Positions 1-5,147 of a stretch of DNA of 10,835 bases are shown here, piece by piece; position 1 is the first letter of the stretch, and each line of letters begins with the position of its first letter. The position numbers and the translations under genes are program-made. The stretch is taken from the NCBI GenBank assembly GCA_945871945.1, contig CAMBXY010000041.1:1-10835 (forward strand), written 5' to 3'. This DNA is from Bordetella parapertussis (GTDB taxonomy: Bacteria > Pseudomonadota > Gammaproteobacteria > Burkholderiales > Burkholderiaceae_C). Under the pieces are notes generated by a model that saw only the letters and a list, made by a program, of their open reading frames with translations, made no database searches and was not told the DNA's origin.

Positions 1-49
1 CTGGCTCTTTTATGCAAAAAAGTGACAGTGCGGCCCAACGTTAATGTGA
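1..49. other. Degenerate sequence at left edge of window
   Basis: These 49 bases precede the clear IS91 homology. They contain in-frame stops relative to the transposase frame (TGA at 23-25 and 47-49). They may be decayed transposase sequence: reading frame 1 stays open here and a one-base shift near 49 would connect it to the IS91 frame. The match is too weak to assign, and the window edge prevents a decision. Confidence 0.3.
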
Positions 50-230
50 GAGACCAACAGCCCTGGTGCTCAGAACCCAGACAAGGCAGCTTTGCACATT
101 GGCGCCGTCGCATTCATCAACCGCTTTGGCTCCAGCCTAAACGAGCACGTTCACTTTCACGTTTGCGCAGTCAATGGAGTGTTTAAGGAAGTAGCGGGCG
201 AAGGCGATGCGGATGCAGACGAGCAAGTCT
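50..230 (+). pseudogene. IS91-family transposase remnant
   Basis: This is a piece of an IS91-type (HUH, Y2) transposase. The open frame (50-250) reads SPGAQ, then GAVAFINRFGSSLNEHVHFH, then VCAVNGVFKEVAGEGDADAD. The HxHxH cluster at 146-160 matches the metal-binding HUH motif and its surroundings in IS91-family transposases, recognised from memory of the family. An in-frame TGA at 47-49 closes the frame on the left. Recognisable homology stops near 227, well before the region where the catalytic tyrosines should lie, and the frame ends at TAG 248-250 inside foreign sequence. No IS terminus is visible at the right edge, so this is an internal fragment left by deletion or recombination. It cannot encode a working transposase. 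The family call is fairly sure; the exact edges are approximate. Confidence 0.75.
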
Positions 231-378
231 GCTGCATGCGTTGCACATAGTCCAAATGGATGGCGTTGGGTTTGCGGGTGTCCATAGAGCCTTGCACCCA
301 CTGCGAGCCCAAATGCAAATAACGCAGCTTGCCGTGCTCGGAGATATTTACTTGCGGAAGGGTTTGCTTGCTGACCAT
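231..378 (-). pseudogene. 5' stump of a spermidine-synthase-like gene
   Basis: Read on the - strand from ATG 378, the frame gives MVSKQTLPQVNISEHGKLRY followed by LHLGSQWVQGSMDTRKPNAI and HLDYVQRM. This resembles the N-terminal segment of spermidine-synthase-family (polyamine synthase/methyltransferase fold) proteins of Comamonadaceae, where the pattern is SE.G.VRYLHLG..WVQG.M....P..L.LEYVQRM. Homology stops after QRM, at about 231-236, where the antisense of the IS91 remnant begins. The whole catalytic Rossmann domain, including SAM-binding and aspartate loops, is missing, so the product cannot be an active enzyme. The frame stays open through the junction to 157, giving a chimeric tail of no evident meaning. 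An in-frame ATG also lies at 402; neither start has a clear Shine-Dalgarno sequence. The family call rests on about 45 residues and on memory. Confidence 0.6.
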
Positions 379-422
379 GCAGGGATTGTCGCCGCTCGTC
401 ATTGTGCCGAAAACTCAGTTGC

Positions 423-492
423 GAGCCGCCCGGCATGGGGACCATTTTGTGAGCGAGAGAGCAGCAAAATGCGTCCCCATGGCGGGCGGCTC
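423..492. repeat. 70-bp hairpin repeat, copy 1 (3' of tatD)
   Basis: This is an almost perfect inverted repeat. The left arm (423-449) begins GAGCCGCCCGGCATGGGGAC, and the right arm (465-492) ends CCATGGCGGGCGGCTC. The 15-nt loop is TGAGCGAGAGAGCAG. A second copy with the same architecture and almost the same loop lies at 2116-2183, so this is a dispersed repeat family and not a one-off terminator. It starts 10 bp after the tatD stop codon in the sense of transcription. As RNA it would form a long stem of roughly 27 bp with one or two bulges. It could act as a terminator or 3' stabiliser, but there is no U-tract immediately after the stem on the - strand. Confidence 0.85.
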
Positions 493-502
493 ACGTGTGA
501 CT

Positions 503-1315
503 TCAAGGCGCAACGATACCCAGCACCTCAAGCACATTAGCGGTGGTGGCAAGCTGTACTTCTTCCACGCTGATGCCGCGTAACTCTGCCAGCACTTGCG
601 CGATGCGCGGAATTTGGTCGGGTGTGTTGCGCCCTTGGGATAAGCCCTTTGCGCGGTCTTCGGCGGTCACATACAACCAATGCGGCGGAATGTCGGGTGA
701 GTCGGTCTCGAGCACCAAGGCCTCTAGAGGCAATTGGGTGGCGAGCATTCGCAGTTGATGGGCGCGTTCGAAGGTGAGTGCGCCACCAAAACCCAGCTTG
801 AAGCCCATGGCGATGAACTGCTGGGCTTGCTGCAAGCTGCCATTGAAGGCGTGCGCGATGCCGCCCTTGACAGGCGTTTTGCGCAAACCTTTGAGTAGCA
901 AATCGGCGCTGCGCCGCACATGCATGATGACCGGCAAATCGTATTGCTTAGCCAACTTGAGTTGCGCTTGGTAAAAAAGCTGTTGCCGTGCCATGTCCAA
1001 GCCTGGCACAAAACCGTCCAAGCCGATTTCACCCACGGCCACCAAACGAGGGTCGGCTCGGTGCTGTTGCAAGGCGTCATTCAGAGTTTGCAGGTCGGCC
1101 TCACTGGCCTGCGGCGTGAACAGCGGATGGATACCCAAGGCGTAAACATCACCGTGCTGGTGGGCGAGTTGGCGCACAGTGTCAAAGTTTGCTGCCTCCA
1201 CTGCTGGGATAACGCAAGTACCCACACCCGCTAGCCGTGCGGCTTGGCGCACCGCATCGCGGTCGGCGACGAATTCAGGCGCGTCAAGATGGCAGTGACT
1301 GTCTATCCAAGGCAT
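503..1315 (-). CDS. tatD: TatD-family metal-dependent hydrolase (DNase)
   Basis: This 270-residue TIM-barrel metallohydrolase belongs to the TatD/YcfH/YjjV family. Members are Mg-dependent 3'-5' DNases or phosphodiesterases acting in the cytoplasm in DNA repair or turnover. Visible ligands are H7-C-H9-L-D11 at the N-terminus, E96 in AVGEIGLD, H132 in PVIMHVRRS, H155 in HAFNGS and D205 in LETDSPDIPPHW; all are as expected. Length is typical (about 260 residues). The start ATG at 1313-1315 opens directly with the family's usual IDSHCHLD, so no extension is needed. The gene is divergent from higB across a 122-bp spacer, and its stop codon lies 10 bp from a hairpin repeat. Which TatD paralogue this is (TatD, YcfH or YjjV-like) cannot be settled from the sequence alone; the short IPxVxxxNF region resembles YjjV-type proteins. 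Confidence 0.9.
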   Translation of the reverse strand: MPWIDSHCHLDAPEFVADRDAVRQAARLAGVGTCVIPAVEAANFDTVRQLAHQHGDVYALGIHPLFTPQASEADLQTLNDALQQHRADPRLVAVGEIGLDGFVPGLDMARQQLFYQAQLKLAKQYDLPVIMHVRRSADLLLKGLRKTPVKGGIAHAFNGSLQQAQQFIAMGFKLGFGGALTFERAHQLRMLATQLPLEALVLETDSPDIPPHWLYVTAEDRAKGLSQGRNTPDQIPRIAQVLAELRGISVEEVQLATTANVLEVLGIVAP

Positions 1316-1344
1316 AACTCTATTGTCCTGTTAATGGTTCACCC

Positions 1345-1373
1345 TTTAATTGGTGCACAGCGCACAACCTCAA
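1345..1373 (-). promoter_or_regulatory. Possible tatD promoter
   Basis: On the - strand, TTGAGG (1368-1373) is followed after 17 bp by ATTAAA (1345-1350), a plausible sigma-70 pair located about 30 bp upstream of the tatD start. Both hexamers deviate from consensus, so this is a weak prediction based on spacing and position only. Confidence 0.3.
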
Positions 1374-1402
1374 ACCCCTGATTCCCAACACACTGGCTTG
1401 CC

Positions 1403-1434
1403 TTGATCTGGTCAATAACAAATTTGTTAATATA
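1403..1434 (+). promoter_or_regulatory. Putative higBA promoter
   Basis: TTGATC (1403-1408) followed after 18-19 bp by TTAATA/TAATAT (1427-1433) could form a sigma-70 promoter. Transcription would then start at or within a few bases of the higB ATG (1438), and there is no Shine-Dalgarno sequence in front of that ATG. The toxin message may therefore be leaderless. A perfect palindrome sits in the spacer between the two hexamers. Confidence 0.4.
1416..1429. promoter_or_regulatory. 14-bp palindrome, candidate HigA operator
   Basis: TAACAAATTTGTTA is a perfect 14-bp palindrome lying between the putative -35 and -10 elements of the toxin-antitoxin operon and ending 8 bp before the higB ATG. HigA-type antitoxins bind palindromes at their own promoter through an XRE helix-turn-helix and repress it. 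Position and symmetry make this the obvious operator candidate. Binding itself is inferred. Confidence 0.55.
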
Positions 1435-1437
1435 CGC

Positions 1438-1770
1438 ATGGACTATGTCATCCAATATTTCAGTCACGAAGTGCAACAAGAAATTCTCGCTTTGCCAGAC
1501 ACTTTAGCTGCGCGCTATGTGGTGCTGACGCGGCGCATGGTGGCAGTTGGACCGCACTTAGGCGAACCCCATACAAAAGCCATGGGCCAAAGTTTGTTTG
1601 AATTGCGACTCAAAGGTGCTGAAGGGATTGCAAGGGTTTTTTACTGCACCTTGATAGGACGCCGAATTGTCATGCTGCACAGCTTTGTCAAGAAAACCAA
1701 AAAGACACCGTCAAACGAATTGGCTGTGGCAATGATGCGTATGAAGAAAGTCAAACATGAAAACCCATGA
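1438..1770 (+). CDS. higB: HigB-type toxin (RelE/ParE superfamily, Gp49-like)
   Basis: This 110-residue protein belongs to the phage-derived Gp49-like/HigB group of RelE-fold toxins. Characterised members are mRNA interferases that cleave mRNA in the translating ribosome. The family signature is visible in LFELRLKGAEGIARVFYCTL (about residues 53-72), then GRRIVMLHSFVKKTKKTP (about 74-91), rich in the Arg and Lys residues that contact RNA. Length is typical (100-120 residues). The toxin comes first in the operon, as usual for HigBA and unlike most RelBE pairs, and overlaps the antitoxin gene by 14 bp. No Shine-Dalgarno sequence precedes the ATG, so low or leaderless translation is possible. 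A solo function or loss of toxicity cannot be judged from sequence, but the gene is intact. Confidence 0.87.
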   Translation: MDYVIQYFSHEVQQEILALPDTLAARYVVLTRRMVAVGPHLGEPHTKAMGQSLFELRLKGAEGIARVFYCTLIGRRIVMLHSFVKKTKKTPSNELAVAMMRMKKVKHENP

Positions 1771-2044
1771 GCAAGTTGTAAATACCCTGATGCGGCGTCC
1801 CCGCGTGAAAGCCGAGATCGAACGGATCGAACGCGAGGAAGTAGATTTGTTGGATGCTTTGCTCAAGGCCCGCATGGCCGCAGGACTCTCGCAGGCAGAA
1901 CTGGCGAGGCGCATGGGCACACATGCACCTGCGGTCGCCAGGCTGGAAAGGTCCTTAGCCACCGGCAAGCACTCCCCTTCTGTAGCTACCCTGCGTAAAT
2001 ATGTTCAAGCTTGTGGAAAACAGTTGTTGGTGCAAGTTGGTTGA
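1757..2044 (+). CDS. higA: HigA-type antitoxin (XRE family HTH)
   Basis: This 95-residue XRE-type DNA-binding antitoxin would neutralise the overlapping HigB-like toxin and repress the operon. An acidic and basic helical N-terminal part (residues 1-35) precedes the helix-turn-helix: LLKARMAAGLSQAELARRMG (about 34-53), THAPAVARLERS and HSPSVATLRKYVQACG. These are the expected HTH helices, with the SQAELARR recognition region. The ATG at 1757 overlaps the last 14 bp of the toxin gene, so translation is probably coupled. The 10 bp after the stop lead straight into a repeat element, leaving no room for another gene. Confidence 0.88.
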   Translation: MKTHEQVVNTLMRRPRVKAEIERIEREEVDLLDALLKARMAAGLSQAELARRMGTHAPAVARLERSLATGKHSPSVATLRKYVQACGKQLLVQVG

Positions 2045-2053
2045 AGTTGCTCT

Positions 2054-2103
2054 TTAATCGGGGTCAGATCCCAATTTATTAATCGGGGTCAGATCCCAAT
2101 TTA
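2054..2103. repeat. Two tandem copies of a 25-bp GGGGTCAGAT motif
   Basis: Two identical 25-bp units (2054-2078 and 2079-2103) lie head to tail with no spacer. The core is AATCGGGGTCAGATCCCAAT. Each core is itself partly palindromic (GGG-TCAGAT-CCC). The inverted counterpart lies at 2194-2215. GGGGTCAGA-type motifs next to AATT are common dispersed repeats in proteobacterial genomes; I recall them near REP-associated tyrosine transposase (RAYT, Y1_Tnp) genes, but no such gene is in this window. Confidence 0.85.
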
Positions 2104-2115
2104 CACAATTTACAG

Positions 2116-2183
2116 AGCCGCACGGCCTGGGGGCCATTTTTTGAGCGAAAGAGCAGAAAAATGGGCCCCCATGGCGGGCGGCT
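2116..2183. repeat. 68-bp hairpin repeat, copy 2 (3' of higA and lolD)
   Basis: This is the second copy of the hairpin seen at 423-492. The left arm begins AGCCGCACGGCCTGGGGGCC, the right arm is GGGCCCCCATGGCGGGCGGCT, and the loop region is TTGAGCGAAAGAGCAG. The loop keeps TGAGCGA-AGAGCAG, and arm changes are mostly A/G shifts that keep or slightly weaken pairing. The distal right-arm sequence CCATGGCGGGCGGCT is identical in both copies, while the left arm has drifted. It lies between the convergent genes higA and lolD and could terminate both. Confidence 0.85.
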
Positions 2184-2193
2184 AAAGCGAATT

Positions 2194-2215
2194 AATTGGA
2201 ATCTGACCCCAATTT
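2194..2215. repeat. Inverted copy of the GGGGTCAGAT motif
   Basis: AATTGGAATCTGACCCCAAT at 2194-2213 is the reverse complement of the motif repeated at 2054-2103, with two T/C differences. Together they flank the hairpin at 2116-2183, giving an element of about 160 bp with inverted outer motifs. The last base of this copy directly precedes the reverse-strand lolD stop codon at 2216-2218, so the element occupies the whole intergenic space. Confidence 0.8.
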
Positions 2216-2890
2216 CTAAACCAAGCGCCCCGCCACCAAGCGCAGTTGCCGGTCGCACAGCGCGGCCAAACGCTCGTCATGGGTGACCACCACAAAAGCC
2301 GTGCCTTGTTGCTTGGCCAGTTGCAACATCAGCGCAAACACGTGGTCTGCTGTGGCGCGGTCTAAATTGCCCGTGGGTTCATCGGCCAGCACACAAGCTG
2401 GTTGGGTCACCAAGGCGCGGGCAATCGCTACCCGCTGGCGCTCGCCCCCCGACAACTCGCTGGGTGTGTGGTGCACACGTTCGCCCAAACCCACGGCCTG
2501 CAACATCGCCCCAGCTTGCACGGCGGCTTGCTCACGCGGCATGCGGCGTATCCACAGTGGCATGGCGACGTTATCCAAGGCGGTGAACTCAGGCAACAAA
2601 TGGTGGAACTGGTAGACAAAGCCCAAATGCTGGTTGCGCAATCGTCCCAAAGCCGTGGCGCTCAATCCCTGCAAACCTTGGTCGAGCAAACGCACCTGCC
2701 CGGTGGTGGGCGTGTCCAAGCCCCCTAGCAGGTGCAAGAGTGTGCTTTTGCCCGAACCCGAGGTGCCCACCACTGCCAGCGTTTCTCCCGCATGCACTTG
2801 CACATCGATGTCATGCAGCACGGTGACATCAATCACACCCTCGTGAAAACGTCTGCCCAACCCTTGGGCTTGCAACACCTGCTTACTCAT
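2216..2890 (-). CDS. lolD: Lipoprotein-releasing ABC transporter ATPase LolD
   Basis: This is the 224-residue ATP-binding subunit of the Lol system, which extracts outer-membrane lipoproteins from the inner membrane and hands them to LolA. It contains a Walker A motif (GTSGSGKST, residues 42-50), the LolD-typical Q-loop stretch [20 protein letters not shown], the ABC signature [15 protein letters not shown], Walker [13 protein letters not shown] and the switch histidine in VVVTHD. The start at 2890 ([15 protein letters not shown]) is preferred over upstream in-frame starts because it matches the family's N-terminus and gives the usual length. The first 8 bases (ATGAGTAA) overlap the end of the permease gene, so translation is probably coupled. 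All catalytic motifs are intact. Its 3' end abuts a repeat element. Confidence 0.95.
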   Translation of the reverse strand: MSKQVLQAQGLGRRFHEGVIDVTVLHDIDVQVHAGETLAVVGTSGSGKSTLLHLLGGLDTPTTGQVRLLDQGLQGLSATALGRLRNQHLGFVYQFHHLLPEFTALDNVAMPLWIRRMPREQAAVQAGAMLQAVGLGERVHHTPSELSGGERQRVAIARALVTQPACVLADEPTGNLDRATADHVFALMLQLAKQQGTAFVVVTHDERLAALCDRQLRLVAGRLV

Positions 2891-4148
2891 GGCGCAGCGC
2901 CTCAGCTGGGTCGATGCGACTGGCGCGCCAACTGGGGTAGAGCGTGGCAATAAAGGCCAACACCAAGGCGATGATGACCACAGGGCCAATATCGGCCCAC
3001 TGCGGGTCGCTGGGCATGCGGCTGATGAGGTAAATGTCCTTGGGTAAAAAGCTCGCGCCCAAAGCCTGCTCGATGGCCGGCACGATGCTGCCAATATTAA
3101 AGGCCACCAACAACCCCAGTGCCAAGCCCGACAAGGTTCCCACCACCCCAACCAGCGCACCTTGCACTACAAAAATTCCCATGATGCTGGACGGGCTGGC
3201 ACCCAAGGTGCGCAAGATGGCGATGTCAGCTTGCTTGTCGGTGACCGTCATCACCAAGGTGCTGACCAAGTTAAAGGCCGCCACCGCCACGATGAGGGTG
3301 AGGATGATGAACATCATGCGCTTTTCGATTTGCACAGCAGCAAACCAAGTGCGGTTGGCGCGGGTCCAATCGCGCACCATCACATCGTCGCCCAAGAGAG
3401 GTGAGAGTTCGGCCGCCACTTGCCGCGCTTGTTGCGCGTCTTTCAATTTCACCCGTATACCGTTGGGCCCTTCAAGCCTGAAGATGCGTTGCGCATCCTC
3501 GATGTGCAGCAAGGCCAATGAGGCATCGTATTCATAGTGACCCGAGTCAAGCAAGCCCACCACTGTCAATTGTTTCAAACGCGGCACCACACCCGCGGGC
3601 GTGACCTGCCCACCGGGCGCGACCAAGGTGATGTGCTCGCCTGTCTTGACACCCAAGATACGCGCCAATTCGCTGCCCAGCACCACACCAAAGCCACCCG
3701 CTTGCAATTGCTCTAGCACCTCACGCGGCATCTGCGCCACGGCCTGGGTCACCAGCACTTCTTGCGCTGGGTCAATGCCACGCACCACAGCGCCGCGCAT
3801 GTCCTCGCCTTGGGCCAATAAGCCCTGAGACAACACAAAGGGGGCGCTGGCCACCACCTGCGAATGCAGGGCCAGTTTGTTTTGCAAGCCCGGCGTATCC
3901 GCAAGCGCTGCGCTGGTGTAAGCCAAGACTTCCACATGCGACAACACGCCGAGCATGCGGTCGCGCACCTCTTTTTGAAAGCCATTCATCACGCTCAAAA
4001 CAATGATGAGGGCGGCCACTCCTAAAGCGATGCCCAGCATGGACACCGAGGAAATGAAAGAGATAAAGCGGTTGCGGCGGGCTGCACGGCCGGCGCGGGT
4101 ATAGCGCCAACCCACCAGTAACTCAAAAGGCATGTGTGAAAGATTCAT
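2883..4148 (-). CDS. lolC: Lipoprotein-releasing transporter permease (LolC/LolE type)
   Basis: This 421-residue inner-membrane permease is the partner of LolD. It has the MacB/FtsX-like layout. TM1 follows [20 protein letters not shown] (about residues 26-50). A periplasmic domain of about 220 residues comes next. Three further helices follow: [20 protein letters not shown], a segment including [20 protein letters not shown], and [16 protein letters not shown] before the C-terminal [15 protein letters not shown]. The N-terminal [15 protein letters not shown] is typical of LolC/E. Only one permease gene is present here; a single LolC/E hybrid (LolF-type, forming a homodimer) is known in some proteobacteria, but a second permease elsewhere in the genome cannot be excluded. 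Start 4148 ([10 protein letters not shown]) or 4133 (MPFEL) are both possible, neither with a good Shine-Dalgarno. A longer open frame extends to 4274 but runs into the divergent gene. Confidence 0.9.
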   Translation of the reverse strand: MNLSHMPFELLVGWRYTRAGRAARRNRFISFISSVSMLGIALGVAALIIVLSVMNGFQKEVRDRMLGVLSHVEVLAYTSAALADTPGLQNKLALHSQVVASAPFVLSQGLLAQGEDMRGAVVRGIDPAQEVLVTQAVAQMPREVLEQLQAGGFGVVLGSELARILGVKTGEHITLVAPGGQVTPAGVVPRLKQLTVVGLLDSGHYEYDASLALLHIEDAQRIFRLEGPNGIRVKLKDAQQARQVAAELSPLLGDDVMVRDWTRANRTWFAAVQIEKRMMFIILTLIVAVAAFNLVSTLVMTVTDKQADIAILRTLGASPSSIMGIFVVQGALVGVVGTLSGLALGLLVAFNIGSIVPAIEQALGASFLPKDIYLISRMPSDPQWADIGPVVIIALVLAFIATLYPSWRASRIDPAEALRHE

Positions 4149-4184
4149 TGCAGACCAATTGTGGCATCTTGCACAATCCCCTTT

Positions 4185-5147
4185 ATGACTGCTGCTGCGC
4201 CTTTGACCATTGTTGCTTTCGCCCTGCCCTTGGGAATAGCTCTTCATCACCCCGATCGTGTGCATTGGCAGCAAGCGTTTGACAGATTGAGCAGCCCCGA
4301 ATTACTGATGCCCTTGCGCCAAGCCAAGCTGAACGAAAGAAAGACACTGGCAGCAACGGCGCACAGTGCCAGCCATGAAATGGCTTGGGCGCAAGCTTTG
4401 GGCTGGCAAGTCGCTGATGGACTGGTGCCACTGGCCGCTGGCGCCGCACTGTCCCAAGGTTTGCCATGCCCGGCTGATCACGGGTGGGCTTTCATTGACG
4501 CGGTGAACTGGCACATCAGCCAAGGTCAGGTAAATTTAACGGTTCCCAAGCCCATCACCCCAGACGAATCGGATGCTTTGCTGTTGGCCCTGCAAACGTT
4601 TTTGGCGCAAGACGGCATCCATTTACATGCTTGGCAGCCTGGTCGCTGGTTGGCCCACTCCCCTTTGTTCAAACACTTGCCAACCGTCTCTTTAGACCGG
4701 GTCAACGGCCAGCGCATAGACCCTTGGTTTGAACACGACAGCATTGCCGAGCAAAACCCGGTTCAGCGGCAACTGCGCCGCTTACAAAACGAAATACAAA
4801 TGCTGTTTTATACGCATGCCGTCAACGACAGCCGAGACATTGCTTTGAATTCTGTTTGGTTCAGCGGCACCGGCGACTTAGCCAAAGACCCCCATGCCAG
4901 CGCCAAGCCCGCCGTCGTGTTGAACGACGACTTGCGCGAGGCATGGTTAAGCCAAACACCCGATGTTTTTATTCCCGCTTTCAACGCGGTGCTGCACGAC
5001 CTCATCGTGCCAGCTTTGCGGCGGCAAGAACCGGTGCTGCTCTGCGAGCCCTCTCGCAGTGTTCTTTTGCAAGCCCCTGCTTCAGGTTGGGTGCATCAGC
5101 TTCAAGCTTGGTGGCGACGGCCTACGCTGTCAGAGGTGTTGCAATGA
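4185..5147 (+). CDS. Conserved protein of unknown function upstream of recJ
   Basis: This protein of 320 residues belongs to a family I recognise from Burkholderiales as the gene preceding recJ, sometimes annotated loosely as cofactor-independent phosphoglycerate mutase. I see no metal-ligand pattern proving that activity, so the function is unknown. Visible landmarks are ALGWQVADGLVPLAAGAAL (about residues 71-89), WAFIDAVNWHISQGQVNL (101-118), HAWQPGRWL, and the strongest block QLRRLQNEIQMLFYTHAVND (196-215) followed by LNSVWFSGTG (221-230). There is no signal peptide or transmembrane helix, suggesting a cytoplasmic protein. ATG 4185 is chosen; a GTG at 4161 would extend it by 8 residues but would leave only 12 bp to the divergent permease gene. 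The stop overlaps the recJ start (ATGA), so the two are translationally coupled. Confidence 0.75.
   Translation: MTAAAPLTIVAFALPLGIALHHPDRVHWQQAFDRLSSPELLMPLRQAKLNERKTLAATAHSASHEMAWAQALGWQVADGLVPLAAGAALSQGLPCPADHGWAFIDAVNWHISQGQVNLTVPKPITPDESDALLLALQTFLAQDGIHLHAWQPGRWLAHSPLFKHLPTVSLDRVNGQRIDPWFEHDSIAEQNPVQRQLRRLQNEIQMLFYTHAVNDSRDIALNSVWFSGTGDLAKDPHASAKPAVVLNDDLREAWLSQTPDVFIPAFNAVLHDLIVPALRRQEPVLLCEPSRSVLLQAPASGWVHQLQAWWRRPTLSEVLQ

Noticed and set aside
137..445. 102-codon - strand open frame over the left edge
   Set aside because: It is out of frame with both the spermidine-synthase-like stump and the IS91 remnant, so it is a shadow frame.
1351..1369. Imperfect inverted repeat GGTGCACAGCGCACAACC near the tatD promoter
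   Set aside because: The symmetry is partial and short, and it could arise by chance; the 14-bp perfect palindrome at 1416-1429 is a much better operator candidate.
2054..2215. CRISPR-like array
   Set aside because: There are only two adjacent 25-bp units with no spacers between them, and no cas genes; this is a tandem and inverted repeat element.
2891..3160. N-terminal extension of LolD
   Set aside because: The extra 90 codons overlap the permease gene in another frame and match nothing in LolD; the start at 2890 fits family length and overlap.
3034..3537. 167-codon open frame on the + strand
   Set aside because: It is antisense to the permease gene and its sequence is low-complexity shadow of the coding strand, with no family signature or ribosome binding site.
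4856..5143. N-terminal extension of RecJ
   Set aside because: It overlaps the preceding conserved gene in another frame; the ATG at 5144 has a Shine-Dalgarno and an ATGA junction.
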